Shown here piece after piece: positions 51,693 through 61,258 of a DNA stretch of 64,000 nucleotides (the first letter of the stretch is position 1; each line of letters begins with the position of its first letter). Position numbers and translations under genes: made by a program. The stretch is from an uncultured Oscillospiraceae bacterium (GTDB taxonomy: Bacteria > Bacillota > Clostridia > Oscillospirales > Acutalibacteraceae): positions 1 to 64,000 of the forward strand of contig UQKB01000004.1 of the NCBI GenBank assembly GCA_900541565.1, given 5' to 3'. The notes beneath the pieces are model-generated. The model was not told where the DNA came from and made no database searches. It saw only the letters and a list, made by a program, of their open reading frames with translations.

Positions 51693-52628
51693 ATGGCATT
51701 GGACAGATTGATTGAAAAAATTGCAGAAAAACAAAACCCCACGGTTGCGGGGCTTGATCCAAAGCTGGATTATATTCCGGACCATATCAAGCAGGCCGCC
51801 TTTGCACAGTTTGGAAAGACAATGGAAGGCGCAGCGGAAGCGATTTGGGTATATAACCGAGGGTTGATTGACGCTTTATGTACGGTTGTGCCTGCTGTAA
51901 AGCCGCAGGCCGCCTATTATGAAATGTATGGATGGCAGGGTATGCGGACGCTTGCCAAAACAGTTGCGTATGCACAGGAAAAGGGCATGTTTGTGATTAT
52001 GGATGGAAAGCGCAACGATATAGGTACAACAATGCAAGCCTATGCCGCGGCGCACCTTGGCGTAACGGAGATTGCCGGGGAAAAATTTACGGCGTTTGGC
52101 GCCGATGCGCTTACAGTAAACGGCTACCTTGGGTCGGACGGTATTTTGCCGCTTACCGCTGTATGCAAAGAGATGGATAAAGCAATATTTGTGCTTGTGA
52201 AAACATCGAACCCAAGCTCCGGCGAACTGCAGAACCTGTGTTTGGAGGGTGCGGAGAGCATTTACCTGCGCATGGGAAAAATGTGTGAAAAGTGGGGAGA
52301 AGGAATCCCTGGGAAATATGGGTATTCGGGTGTTGGCGCGGTTGTGGGTGCGACGTATCCACAACAGCTGACGGAGCTGCGCGCAGAGCTGCCGCGGACC
52401 TTTTTCCTTGTGCCGGGATACGGCGCGCAGGGGGGGACAGCAGGCGATATAGCCGGCGCGTTTGACGAAAACGGGTTGGGCGCGATTGTAAATTCATCCC
52501 GCGGAATTATGTGCGCATGGCAAAAGGAAAAATGCGACCCACAGGATTATGCGGGAGCCGCGCTGCGCGAAGCGCAGAAGATGCAGAGGCTTTTGGCGGA
52601 TGTGACAGGGAAGATCACATTGCCGTAA
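51693..52628 (+). CDS. pyrF: Orotidine 5'-phosphate decarboxylase
   Basis: 311 residues, of the longer bacterial PyrF group. VAGLDPKLDYIP near the N-terminus, the catalytic DGKRNDIGTT (Asp-Lys-Asp) and VPGYGAQGGT phosphate site are present. It makes UMP from OMP. GGAGGG is positioned before the ATG. The gene is closed by a terminator shared with the convergent serA. Confidence 0.96.
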   Translation: MALDRLIEKIAEKQNPTVAGLDPKLDYIPDHIKQAAFAQFGKTMEGAAEAIWVYNRGLIDALCTVVPAVKPQAAYYEMYGWQGMRTLAKTVAYAQEKGMFVIMDGKRNDIGTTMQAYAAAHLGVTEIAGEKFTAFGADALTVNGYLGSDGILPLTAVCKEMDKAIFVLVKTSNPSSGELQNLCLEGAESIYLRMGKMCEKWGEGIPGKYGYSGVGAVVGATYPQQLTELRAELPRTFFLVPGYGAQGGTAGDIAGAFDENGLGAIVNSSRGIMCAWQKEKCDPQDYAGAALREAQKMQRLLADVTGKITLP

Positions 52629-52665
52629 AGCCCATTATGTGCAGAAAAAATGTAGAGTATATGCA

Positions 52666-52708
52666 AAAAGCCCGGCACCATGTAACAATGGCGCCGGGCT
52701 TTTGTTTT
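52666..52708. terminator. Bidirectional terminator between pyrF and serA
   Basis: AAAAGCCCGGCACCAT (52666-52681) pairs with ATGGCGCCGGGCTTTT (52688-52703) except for one position, with a six-base loop. T-runs lie on both sides (TTTTGTTTTT to the right, the complement of AAAAA to the left), so it can stop both convergent transcripts. Confidence 0.88.
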
Positions 52709-52721
52709 TATATAATGTTTT

Positions 52722-53882
52722 TTATTTAATAACCCGTACACGCAAAACGCCGCCGATTCCCTGGATTTCTTCCCGGATTTCTTTTGAAACGTTTGTAGCG
52801 TCTACAATTGTGTAGGCAAATTCTTTTCTGGACTTGTTTTCCATATTTTCGACGTTTGCACCCTTTTGCCCGAGCATTGCAAGAACCTGCTGTAAGATGT
52901 TTGGGGCGTTTTTATGCAGAATGCAGTAGCGTACTTCGCCGGTCTTTGGCATACATACGTTGGGGAAGTTTACAGAATTGGTTACGTTGCCGTTTTCCAG
53001 ATAATCTTTAATTTCGTCCGCCGCCATGCATGCGCAGTTGTCTTCGCTTTCCGGCGTGGAAGCACCCAGGTGCGGCATTGCAATCACACCGGGCTGGCCC
53101 AGTAAATCGTCGGTTGCAAAGTCCGTTACATAAGCGGAAAGCTTGCCGCTGTTTAATGCGGCGGCAACGTCTGCAGAATGGACAAGGTCTGCTCTGGAAA
53201 AGTTTAATATACGTACGCCGTCTTTCATTTTTGCAATATTGTCTGCGTTGATAATTTCTTTGGTGTCAGGCGTAAGCGGCACATGTACCGTAATATAATC
53301 GCATTGTGCAAAAATGGGGTCGAGCGACGTAACATGGGTTGTATGCCTGGAAAGCTGCCAGGCTGCGTCTACAGACAGATAGGGGTCATAGCCAAGCACG
53401 TCCATTCCAAGCGCGGTAGCAGCGTTTGCTACCAAAACGCCGATTGCGCCAAGCCCGATTACGCCGAGCTTTTTGCCTTTGATCTCAGGTCCGACAAAAG
53501 CGCTTTTGCCTTTTTCAACCATCTTGCCTACCTGGTCGCCGTTGCCCTTAAGGGTGTTTGCCCAGGCAATTCCGTCGACGATCTTTCTGGAGCTGAGCAA
53601 CAACCCTGCGATCACAAGCTCCTTAACGGCGTTTGCGTTTGCACCGGGCGTATTGAACACGACAATCCCCTGCTCGCTGCATTGATCAACAGGAATGTTG
53701 TTTACGCCGGCACCCGCTCTGGCAATGGCAATTGTATTTTTGGAAAATTCCATGTCGTGCATGGAAGCGCTCCTTACCATAATCGCGTCGGGATTTTCCA
53801 CGGCGTCACCGCAAACGTAATTTTCCCCAAGGCGTGCAAGCCCCGTTTTGGCAATTTTATTAAGTGTAAGAATATTGTACAT
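52722..53882 (-). CDS. serA: D-3-phosphoglycerate dehydrogenase
   Basis: 386 residues. NAD-binding GLGAIGVLVANAA, the substrate-binding VRSASMHDM region, catalytic HLGASTPESE and a C-terminal ACT domain (YTIVDATNVSKEI) are present; the length is that of the short SerA form. It oxidises 3-phosphoglycerate as the first step of serine synthesis. An in-frame start 12 bases further upstream (53894) abuts its AAAAAGG, so the ATG at 53882 is preferred. It lies behind serC in the same transcript. Confidence 0.95.
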   Translation of the reverse strand: MYNILTLNKIAKTGLARLGENYVCGDAVENPDAIMVRSASMHDMEFSKNTIAIARAGAGVNNIPVDQCSEQGIVVFNTPGANANAVKELVIAGLLLSSRKIVDGIAWANTLKGNGDQVGKMVEKGKSAFVGPEIKGKKLGVIGLGAIGVLVANAATALGMDVLGYDPYLSVDAAWQLSRHTTHVTSLDPIFAQCDYITVHVPLTPDTKEIINADNIAKMKDGVRILNFSRADLVHSADVAAALNSGKLSAYVTDFATDDLLGQPGVIAMPHLGASTPESEDNCACMAADEIKDYLENGNVTNSVNFPNVCMPKTGEVRYCILHKNAPNILQQVLAMLGQKGANVENMENKSRKEFAYTIVDATNVSKEIREEIQGIGGVLRVRVIK

Positions 53883-53931
53883 GGGTACCATCATCCTTTT
53901 TCTATTTTTTCAAATCGTTTATAAAAACAGG

Positions 53932-55017
53932 TCAATTATTTTCCTTCTCAAATTTTTCCATAAACGCAACCAGTGCGGCTACGCCCTCATACGGCATGGC
54001 ATTGTAAATAGAAGCGCGCATACCGCCTACGGTGCGGTGCCCTTTAATGTTGACAAAACCGTTTGCCGTGGCTTCCTGGACAAATTTTGCGTCCATTTCG
54101 GCATTGCCCGTTACAAACGGTACGTTCATCAAAGAACGGTCTTCTTTGACAACCGTGCCCTTAAAGAGCTTGGAATTGTCCAGAAAATCATAAAGCAGCG
54201 CCGCCTTCTTTTCGTTGCGCGCCTGCATATTTGCAAGGCCGCCGACTTCATTTTTAATCCATTCCAGGACAAGCTTTGCCATATAAATGGTATAACATGG
54301 GGGCGTGTTAAACATAGAATCGTTATCCGCATGAATCTGGTAATTAAACATGGTGGGCGTAATGTCCTGCGCATGGCCGATCAGGTCTTCACGGACGATC
54401 ACAACCGTAAGGCCTGCCGGCGCCATGTTTTTCTGCGCACCGGCATACAAAAGGCCAAATTTGGATACGTCGATCGGGCCTGAAAGAATGCACGAGGAAA
54501 TATCTGCAACCAGCGGCACGTCACCCGTTTCCGGAAGTGTATGGTACACAGTTCCGTAAATGGTGTTGTTCATGCAAATATGGAAGTAATCTGCGTCTTT
54601 GGTAAAGGTTGAAGGGTCCAGCTTTGGAATATAGGAAAACGTCTGGTCCTCCGAGGAGGCGACAATATTGGCCTGCGCATAGCGTGCGCCTTCTTTGTAA
54701 GCTTTTTTGGCCCATTGCCCTGTAATGACATAATCTGCTTTTCCGCTTTTTACGGCCAGGTTCAGGGGAACCATTGCAAATTGTGAGGAAGCGCCGCCTT
54801 GTAAAAACAGAACCTTATAGTTGTCCGGAATGTTCATGACCTCCCGCAAAAGGGATTGCGCGCCTTGGATGATAGAGCCGTATACCTTGGAGCGATGGGA
54901 CATTTCCATAACAGACTGACCACTGCCTTCGTAATCGAGCATTTCCGCTGCCGCCCTTTTTAATACGGATTCGGGCAGCATGGAAGGCCCTGCTGAAAAA
55001 TTGTAAACTCTGCTCAT
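53932..55017 (-). CDS. serC: Phosphoserine aminotransferase
   Basis: 361 residues, normal for SerC. VYNFSAGPSMLPESVL at the N-terminus, the PLP lysine in YAGAQKNMAPAGL and the C-terminal RASIYNAMP motif are conserved. It aminates 3-phosphohydroxypyruvate from SerA. It is the first gene of the serC-serA unit and has a near-consensus promoter with an operator-like inverted repeat in front. No serB is in the window. Confidence 0.96.
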   Translation of the reverse strand: MSRVYNFSAGPSMLPESVLKRAAAEMLDYEGSGQSVMEMSHRSKVYGSIIQGAQSLLREVMNIPDNYKVLFLQGGASSQFAMVPLNLAVKSGKADYVITGQWAKKAYKEGARYAQANIVASSEDQTFSYIPKLDPSTFTKDADYFHICMNNTIYGTVYHTLPETGDVPLVADISSCILSGPIDVSKFGLLYAGAQKNMAPAGLTVVIVREDLIGHAQDITPTMFNYQIHADNDSMFNTPPCYTIYMAKLVLEWIKNEVGGLANMQARNEKKAALLYDFLDNSKLFKGTVVKEDRSLMNVPFVTGNAEMDAKFVQEATANGFVNIKGHRTVGGMRASIYNAMPYEGVAALVAFMEKFEKENN

Positions 55018-55104
55018 GACCTAAACATTTCCTTTCTTTTGCGTTTTATGTAACGCTTGTTTTTTAAAAATGCGGCAGGTAAGGGTTCTACACTGTCACA
55101 TATT

Positions 55105-55125
55105 ACAAACTATTCAAAAGTTTGT
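55105..55125. repeat. Operator-like inverted repeat in the serC leader
   Basis: ACAAACT, seven bases, AGTTTGT: a perfect 7-bp inverted repeat about 20 bases downstream of the serC -10 box on the minus strand. Its position fits a repressor site, but no regulator can be named. Confidence 0.45.
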
Positions 55126-55143
55126 TAAATTGCTAACACTTCA

Positions 55144-55172
55144 ATTATAATATTTTATAATATGCAAGTCAA
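55144..55172 (-). promoter_or_regulatory. Sigma-A promoter of serC-serA
   Basis: On the minus strand TTGACT (55172-55167) and TATAAT (55149-55144) are 17 bases apart, almost perfect consensus, and the untranslated leader is about 120 bases long. Confidence 0.88.
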
Positions 55173-55262
55173 CATAAAAAGCGATTTCCCGCCGCTTTTC
55201 TGCAACAAACAAGCAGACACGCTTTGCAGGCATGGGAAAATATATTTTTACAGGATAGGCGC

Positions 55263-56570
55263 TTAGGCGTCTGTATTGGCGGCAGATTTGCTTTTTCTGC
55301 GTTTTGAAAAATCCAGCGTCATGGTGAAAATGCGGTCTGTAGAGAAAATACGGACTGCAACCAGCATGACGACGGCCAGTACAACCACCTGGTACAGCAT
55401 ACCGCCGTAAAACAAAAGAGTGTTGCCGAACATTAGATTGGACGAAGCGATAAACGTGTGTGTAAACGGGATTAGATACAGGATGATCTGTACAACGGTG
55501 GGAAGGGAGGCTATATCGACCATCATGGTAACAAGGTAGGGGATGATCGTCAAAAAAACAAGCGGTGCGATCATACTGCTTGCTGATTTGAGATCTTTGG
55601 CTAAGGCGCCGAGCACCATACTGATTGCAAGCGCGATCAGAACTGTCAAAAACAGCTGTATGCCGATGAGCAGATATTGGACAGGAGAAAGCGTAAGGCC
55701 AAGCGATTGCATGGCGGCGCTGAAGGTATCTTCGGAAGCCTGCCCGATACCCCCTGTGATACCGCCCATAAATGCGGAAAAGCCGATCATATATACACCG
55801 GCCATCAGAATAGACAGCACACCGGAGGCGCACATTTTTGAAGCAAGCACCGAAAGGCGTGATACAGGGCAGGAAAGCAGTGTTTCCAGTGTTTTATCGC
55901 CCTTTTCGTTGGCAATAGCCGCTACGTTCAGCTGAGAAGCGTAGATGATCAGTAAAAACACAATAATGGGAATAAAGATGGATTGCTGCATGGAAAGAGC
56001 GCGCAGGGCGTCTGCCCCGATCTGTGCGCTCGCCCCGTTTGCAACGCTTGTTTCAGAAGTAGAAATAGGGGCCTGTAAAAATGCGGCGTCTGCTGTTTTG
56101 CTATGTTCGGCGATCAGCAAAGCAGAAAGGCTTTGCGTAAGCGTTTGTGCAGCAGCGGAGGCGGAGTAGTCGCTCCCGGAGAGCATGGAAAAGCTGTTTA
56201 AAGCAGACAGGATGCGAAGCGTTTGTGTTTTCCCCTGCGCGATCCCCGCAGAGAAGCCTTCCGGAATGATCAGCACACTGTTATGGCCCTTTTCCGCTGC
56301 GGCGTTCAAAACGGCATCGTCACTGCCGTAGGGGACGGTAGACACGGTAAAGCCCGCTTGTTCCAGCATGGAGAGCGACTGGCGGCTCAGGTCGGACTGA
56401 TCTGCATCGGACACGACGACAGCCTGGGCTTTGGACGACATGTCCTGGGTGACGCCGCTCATCACCTGCCCCAGAAGAAGAAAAATCAACATGCTGGCCA
56501 GCACGCCCACAATGGTGGAAACGGTCAAAATTTCCCGCAGTTCTTTTTTAAACAGTACCAGAAACTTCAT
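55263..56570 (-). CDS. ABC-2 type transporter permease (NatB-like)
   Basis: 435 residues. A first membrane helix (VSTIVGVLASMLIFLLLGQV), a large extracytoplasmic loop of about 150 residues and a C-terminal block of five to six helices give the layout of NatB-type exporters. The GDKTLETLLSCPVSRLSVL amphipathic segment is typical of these permeases. The start overlaps the end of the ATPase gene by 23 bases. Substrate unknown; sodium or drug efflux is common in the family. Confidence 0.88.
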   Translation of the reverse strand: MKFLVLFKKELREILTVSTIVGVLASMLIFLLLGQVMSGVTQDMSSKAQAVVVSDADQSDLSRQSLSMLEQAGFTVSTVPYGSDDAVLNAAAEKGHNSVLIIPEGFSAGIAQGKTQTLRILSALNSFSMLSGSDYSASAAAQTLTQSLSALLIAEHSKTADAAFLQAPISTSETSVANGASAQIGADALRALSMQQSIFIPIIVFLLIIYASQLNVAAIANEKGDKTLETLLSCPVSRLSVLASKMCASGVLSILMAGVYMIGFSAFMGGITGGIGQASEDTFSAAMQSLGLTLSPVQYLLIGIQLFLTVLIALAISMVLGALAKDLKSASSMIAPLVFLTIIPYLVTMMVDIASLPTVVQIILYLIPFTHTFIASSNLMFGNTLLFYGGMLYQVVVLAVVMLVAVRIFSTDRIFTMTLDFSKRRKSKSAANTDA

Positions 56571-57294
56571 CTGTTTTCACCGTCCTTTCAAATACCTCTT
56601 CCAGGTTTTGGGACCCGGTCTGCTCTTTGAGCTGTGCCGGCGTTCCGGTCAGGTGCATAACGCCGTTTGCAATAATCCCTACCCTGTCGGAAACAAATTC
56701 AATTTCCAGCATATTGTGGGAAGAAAGTAAAAAAGACATTCCGTCGTTTGCCAGCGAGCGGATCATACGGCGGATTTCCAGCGCATTGAGAATATCCAGA
56801 CCGCTGGTGGGTTCGTCCAGTATGGCAAGCGCCGGACGGGTCATTACCGCGCGCGAGAGCAAAAGCTTTCGGATCATACCGCGGCTGTAGGTGCCAATTT
56901 TGTCCTGCAGCCTGTCGCCCAAGCCGCAAATTTCTACGGCACGCGCCACATATTGTGCGCACTGCTTTTTATCGGAGGAAAATAAAGACGCCATAAAATC
57001 AAGATAGCGTTTTCCTGTCATGCTTTTATATGCGCCCGCCTCGTCGGGAAGATAGGTGATGCTCTGCCGGACTTTATCCGGATGGCGGATAATACTGTGG
57101 CCGCTTACAAACGCGTCGCCCGCCGTGGGCTGAATCAGCGTGGCGATCATACGCAGCGTGGTGGTTTTTCCGGCGCCGTTTGGACCGATCAGCGCAAAAA
57201 CTTCGCCGGGTTGTACAGTAAAGCTGATCTGATTGGCCGCCAGCTTGTCCGTGTATTTTTTTGAGAGCTTGTCAACACGCAAAACAGCTTCCAT
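56548..57294 (-). CDS. ABC transporter ATPase (NatA-like)
   Basis: 248 residues. Walker A GPNGAGKTT, signature YSRGMIRKLLLSRA, Walker B LAILDEPTSGLD and the switch histidine in LLSSHNM are all present. AAAGGAAG upstream of the ATG at 57294 sets the start; a 27-residue upstream extension lacks a binding site. Works with the NatB-like permease whose gene it overlaps. Confidence 0.9.
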   Translation of the reverse strand: MEAVLRVDKLSKKYTDKLAANQISFTVQPGEVFALIGPNGAGKTTTLRMIATLIQPTAGDAFVSGHSIIRHPDKVRQSITYLPDEAGAYKSMTGKRYLDFMASLFSSDKKQCAQYVARAVEICGLGDRLQDKIGTYSRGMIRKLLLSRAVMTRPALAILDEPTSGLDILNALEIRRMIRSLANDGMSFLLSSHNMLEIEFVSDRVGIIANGVMHLTGTPAQLKEQTGSQNLEEVFERTVKTDEVSGTV

Positions 57295-57390
57295 TTTATC
57301 ACTTCCTTTTGTTGTATATGCCGGCGTATTTATAAAAGGCCGCAGTAGCCTGCGCTTTGAAAATTTGCCGTACACTTTTCTGACGGAGCT

Positions 57391-57419
57391 ATTGTAGCAT
57401 AAGCAAAAAAAATGGGCAA
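57391..57419 (-). promoter_or_regulatory. Candidate promoter of the ABC transporter pair
   Basis: Minus strand: TTGCCC (57419-57414), 17 bases including an eight-T run, TACAAT (57396-57391). The rest of the 276-base gap up to the nif3 stop at 57571 shows only small GC-rich hairpins near a seven-T run on the minus strand (about 57490), perhaps the weak end of the nif3 transcript. Confidence 0.55.
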
Positions 57420-57570
57420 TAGCAAATTGACATGCCGTTTTGCTTTGCGGCCCTTTTGCTGTAAAAAATGTCGTCTGCCTGTAAAAAAATTGCGGCGCCC
57501 GCTTGGCCGGAGGAGTATCCGGTAAGACAGGACGCCAACTTTTACAAAATGTATTTCATGATCTAACCAC

Positions 57571-58326
57571 TTATAAATAGGCAATATGGTCTGTGCAGCG
57601 TTCGGAGACAAAAAATGCTGTGTCTGGAAACTGCTTTGAAAGAAAGTCTGTAAGCGGATGGATTACAACGTTTTCTGTTTTAAAGTGGCCGGCATCGACA
57701 ATACAAAGCCCACACGATGCGGCGTCTAAAAGCTGATGATGCTTGATTTCCCCGGTCACAAAGGCATCGGCACCAAGCTGCAGCGCTTTGTAAAGCCCAT
57801 CACCGCCGGCACCGCCGCTTACGGCCACAGTCTTTACCTGCTTTTGTATAGCGGTAAAACGTACGCCCGCGCAGGAAAGCGCGGTTTTTACGTGCATGGC
57901 GAATGCATAAGCCGCAAGCGGCTGCACAAGCGCGCCCGTTACCATGCATTCCCCGTCTATAAGCTTTTGGTTTGTAAGGCCGAGCGCTTGTGCCAGACAG
58001 ACGTTTACGCCGCAGGGTGAAAGGTCCAGGTTTGTGTGCGCGCAAATAGCGGCGATATGGTTTTGTGCAAGTAAGCCTACAGGGCTGTCGAATGGAAGCG
58101 AACGCAGGGGCTGAAAAATGACAGGATGGTGGCTGATAATAAGCTGCGCTTTTTTCTGTACAGCTTCTTCAACAACGTCCTTTGTAATGTCCAGAGCGAC
58201 AAGCGCCGTTTGAACCTGTGCGTTTGCATCCCCGGCTAAAATACCGCAGTTGTCAAAATCCATTGCACGTTCAAACGGCGCAATGGTATCTATACAATGG
58301 TAAATCTCTTTTACGGTTGTGGGCAT
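57571..58326 (-). CDS. Nif3-like dinuclear metal-centre protein (YqfO family)
   Basis: 251 residues, the short form without the inserted PII-like domain. DNCGILAGD at the start, the metal-binding IISHHPVIFQPL and AHTNLD motifs, and the C-terminal VDAGHFKTE are conserved. A hexameric toroid of uncertain function, sometimes described as GTP cyclohydrolase-like. It overlaps the trmK end by 16 bases, the usual trmK-nif3 pair of Firmicutes. Confidence 0.92.
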   Translation of the reverse strand: MPTTVKEIYHCIDTIAPFERAMDFDNCGILAGDANAQVQTALVALDITKDVVEEAVQKKAQLIISHHPVIFQPLRSLPFDSPVGLLAQNHIAAICAHTNLDLSPCGVNVCLAQALGLTNQKLIDGECMVTGALVQPLAAYAFAMHVKTALSCAGVRFTAIQKQVKTVAVSGGAGGDGLYKALQLGADAFVTGEIKHHQLLDAASCGLCIVDAGHFKTENVVIHPLTDFLSKQFPDTAFFVSERCTDHIAYL

Positions 58327-59027
58327 TTTTTCTTTCCCTCCAATATTTGCTGAATGGACTCTATGTACTGCATAACCTGTGCTGCCTGTGTCTTTTGTCC
58401 TGCCTGCGATAATCCAAAGGCCTTTCGTTGCAGCCGTCTGATAGCCTGTGCGATATAGCTTTTGTCAACCTCGTTTTGCAAAGGCTGCAGCCTGCCGCAG
58501 TATAAAAGCGCCGGATCTGTGCGATAGGACATGCCGGTATATGTACACTGTAAAACAGTATAGAGCTTGCCTTCTGAGAGAACTGCTTTTTCCTGCAATA
58601 TGTCAAAGCCGTTTTGAAACAGATATCCGCGCAGTACCTCTGCCTTGGACATGGGCTGCAGGATCAGGCGCTTTTGGGGATCCCGAATCCATGGAGCGCT
58701 GGAAAGGATCTTTACAATCAGCTCGCCGCCCATGCCGGCGATGACAATGTCATCGCATTCTTCCGGTGAAATTTGCAAGAGGCCGTCTGTAAGGCGTGTG
58801 GATACCTGGCGCTGCACATGGTATGTTTGAATCGTCCTGCGCCCGTTTTCCAAAGGGCCTGGGCGTATATCCGCAGCGACGGCGCTTTTTATATAACCCG
58901 ATTTTACAAGCCATACAGGAAGGTAGGCATGGTCGGTGCCGATATCTGCCATACGGCAGCCACGCCGGACAAAGGAAGCGCACATGGCAAGGCGGGGGGA
59001 TAATACAAACAATGGTTTTGCGCTCAT
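58311..59027 (-). CDS. trmK: tRNA (adenine-22-N1)-methyltransferase
   Basis: 238 residues. SPRLAMCASFV, the SAM motif MADIGTDHAYLPVWL, AADIRPGPLENGRR and the IVIAGMGGELIVKIL catalytic region are diagnostic of TrmK. It methylates A22 of certain tRNAs. Located before nif3 as in other Firmicutes, with overlap of the two genes. Confidence 0.93.
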   Translation of the reverse strand: MSAKPLFVLSPRLAMCASFVRRGCRMADIGTDHAYLPVWLVKSGYIKSAVAADIRPGPLENGRRTIQTYHVQRQVSTRLTDGLLQISPEECDDIVIAGMGGELIVKILSSAPWIRDPQKRLILQPMSKAEVLRGYLFQNGFDILQEKAVLSEGKLYTVLQCTYTGMSYRTDPALLYCGRLQPLQNEVDKSYIAQAIRRLQRKAFGLSQAGQKTQAAQVMQYIESIQQILEGKKKCPQP

Positions 59028-59092
59028 AAAATGGTCCTTTCTATCACAATCAGTTTGGCTGAAAATCCGGCAGCCGGCCGGGTTACTTTTGA

Positions 59093-59136
59093 TTTATAAA
59101 AATAAAAGGGCAGGATCGTATGATGCGATCCCGCCC
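59093..59136 (-). terminator. Intrinsic terminator after the DUF1858 gene
   Basis: Minus strand: GGGCGGGATCG, a seven-base loop, CGATCCTGCCC (one G-T wobble), then TTTTATTTTTATAAA. It ends the transcript of the small gene at 59146 and separates it from trmK. Confidence 0.85.
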
Positions 59137-59145
59137 GCTGCGCGT

Positions 59146-59349
59146 TTATTTGTTTGCAAGATGCGCGTTGATCCGATTTACAAGGTCGTCGGCGTCCACG
59201 CCGTGTACCATACATGCCTCTTCCAGCGTTTCTCCCCTTGCGGAAGGGCATCCCAGGCAATGCATCCCCATTTCCAGGAAAAAGGGCGCGGTTGTTTGGT
59301 CCAGGTCAAGAATATCGCCTATGATGGTTTGTTTTGTAATCTGTGCCAT
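59146..59349 (-). CDS. DUF1858 (hybrid-cluster-associated disulfide) small protein
   Basis: 67 residues. The family mark is MGMHCLGCPSARGETLEEAC, with a CXXC pair and a further Cys, followed by HGVDADDLVNRIN. Such proteins occur in anaerobes and are thought to take part in thiol or Fe-S redox; no reaction is proven. Good GGAGG-type site upstream. It supports an anaerobic host. Confidence 0.92.
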   Translation of the reverse strand: MAQITKQTIIGDILDLDQTTAPFFLEMGMHCLGCPSARGETLEEACMVHGVDADDLVNRINAHLANK

Positions 59350-59459
59350 TATTTTAACCTCCGTAATTTTATTCGTGGCAGCGTTTGTTTTTTTACGCTG
59401 CTATGATTATAGAACATAAAACGCCAAAAAGCAACAGCTGCAAGTGAAGCCAAAGCCGG

Positions 59460-61223
59460 CTATCCCTGCCCATGCTGTGCCTGTATACCCTGTGGAATGC
59501 ACGGCGCAACATAAAGCGTTTTATTGTTTTTATAAATGACCATACCCGGTTTGGCGCCGGATGGCTTGCTTACGTACCGGATTTGGGTGTAGTCTACGGG
59601 AACCTGGGCGCTGTCCCTGGCCCTGCTGTGGAACGCGGCAAGCTGCGCCGCTTCCAAAAGCGTTTGTTCATCCGGCGTGCGGTTTTCTGTTATAATCACC
59701 GTATGGGAGCCGGGGATATTTTTTGTATGCAGCCATATGTCGTTGTTGCCCGCCGTTTTCAGGGTAAGGGTGTCGTTTTGCCGGTTGTTCCTCCCGACCA
59801 AAATTTGAAACCCGCCGGAAGAAACAAAACAAAACGGCGGCAGCGCAGCTGTTTTCTGCTTTTCTTTGCTGCGCCGGATATACCCTTGTTCCATAAGCTC
59901 TTGCCGGATCTCTGCAAGCTCGCGCTCTGTGCCTGCCCGACTGAGCGCCTCGAAGACGGTGTCTATATACAGCAGCTCCTGCTGTGCTTTTTCGATCTGC
60001 ACCTGCAATACCTGCTCAGCCGTCTTTGCCTTGCGGTAGTCTTTGTAATATTTTTGCGCATTTTGCGCAGGGGAAAGGGCGGGGTTGAGTTTAACACGCA
60101 GCGTGCTGCCCTGCTTACCATAAAAATTTTCCAGGTCTGCAAAAGGGGCGCCCCTTTCTATTTTATAAAGGTTTGCCTGGATAAGATCGCCGCAAATACG
60201 CAGGGCTTCACGATCTGCACATTGGGAAAGCTCTGCCTTTTGTGCGTTGATTTTTCTTGCAAGCCGATCAGAGGCGTTTGTTAAAAGCTTTAACAGATCC
60301 TGCGCCTTTGTGCGCATGCGCTCGGCCCGGTCACGTTCATAGTAAAAGCTGTCAAGCAGCCGGGAAAAGCTTTCGCAGCGCTTTGTGCTGGCTGCCGTAC
60401 CGTACTGGACGATATTCATAAAGGAAAAGTCCAACGGCTTGCCGTCGGGCCGACAGACCATATATGGAGCGCCGCTTGTATTTTGAACGGTTTGCGCCGT
60501 TCTGGACAGGAAAAACTGCAGCCTTTGCCTGTGCTCCGGGGTCATGGCTTGCACTGCGGGGTCTGCCCCGCGGCAGGAGAGATGGGCAAGCTCCCGGCAT
60601 ACAATGGGGGAAAGGCCCTGAATATGGTTTAACAGCGCACGACTTAACGGAAGGGTATTTTCCTGCTTATAGATATACGCAAGAATGTCTTGTATATCGG
60701 TCTGTAAAAAGCAAAGCTTATCCTGTGCAGGCGGCATTTGATAGGGGATGCCCGGCAGAATCAACCGTTGTGACGACATGGTCATGTCTACGCGCTTTAA
60801 CGCATCAATAATTTTGCCGTCTTCTTCTGTTAAAATGACGTTGCTGTATTTGCCCATGATTTCGATGATCAGCGTCAGCACGACCCGGTCGCCCAGCTCA
60901 TTGGTTGCGTCAAAGTCAAAACAGAGCATCCGCTCCAGATTGGGTTGGCGGATATCTTTAAGCTTTGCGCCCGAGAGACGTTTGCGCAAAAGCATGCACA
61001 GCATGGGGGGTGTTTGCGGGTTTTCAGGCGCATAAGCGGTTAACGCAGCCCGAGGGGAGTTTGCGCGCGATGAAAGCAGAAGCTTGTGCGCTCCGCCTGC
61101 ACCGCGCATGGAAAGCACAATCTCCTCTTTTGCCGGCTGATAAATTTTTTCTACCCGGCAATGGAGCAAAGCGCTTTGAAGCTCTGCCTTTAAATGGTGT
61201 AAAAAAGCACCGTCCAGCGCCAT
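59460..61223 (-). CDS. rqcH: Ribosome quality control factor RqcH (NFACT/FbpA family)
   Basis: 587 residues, full NFACT-N, coiled-coil and NFACT-R layout. MALDGAFLHHLKAEL at the start, the long helical middle region (about residues 280-450) and DIWLHTKNIPGSHTVI in the NFACT-R domain are typical. RqcH binds stalled 50S subunits and directs alanine tailing. Monocistronic on the minus strand. Confidence 0.94.
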   Translation of the reverse strand: MALDGAFLHHLKAELQSALLHCRVEKIYQPAKEEIVLSMRGAGGAHKLLLSSRANSPRAALTAYAPENPQTPPMLCMLLRKRLSGAKLKDIRQPNLERMLCFDFDATNELGDRVVLTLIIEIMGKYSNVILTEEDGKIIDALKRVDMTMSSQRLILPGIPYQMPPAQDKLCFLQTDIQDILAYIYKQENTLPLSRALLNHIQGLSPIVCRELAHLSCRGADPAVQAMTPEHRQRLQFFLSRTAQTVQNTSGAPYMVCRPDGKPLDFSFMNIVQYGTAASTKRCESFSRLLDSFYYERDRAERMRTKAQDLLKLLTNASDRLARKINAQKAELSQCADREALRICGDLIQANLYKIERGAPFADLENFYGKQGSTLRVKLNPALSPAQNAQKYYKDYRKAKTAEQVLQVQIEKAQQELLYIDTVFEALSRAGTERELAEIRQELMEQGYIRRSKEKQKTAALPPFCFVSSGGFQILVGRNNRQNDTLTLKTAGNNDIWLHTKNIPGSHTVIITENRTPDEQTLLEAAQLAAFHSRARDSAQVPVDYTQIRYVSKPSGAKPGMVIYKNNKTLYVAPCIPQGIQAQHGQG

Positions 61224-61258
61224 TTAGACCACCTTCCTTTTCTATTTTATCCCTTGTT

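Noticed and set aside
53283..53924. Plus-strand open frame of 213 codons over serA
   Set aside because: Antisense to a fully conserved SerA reading frame, without binding site or recognisable domain.
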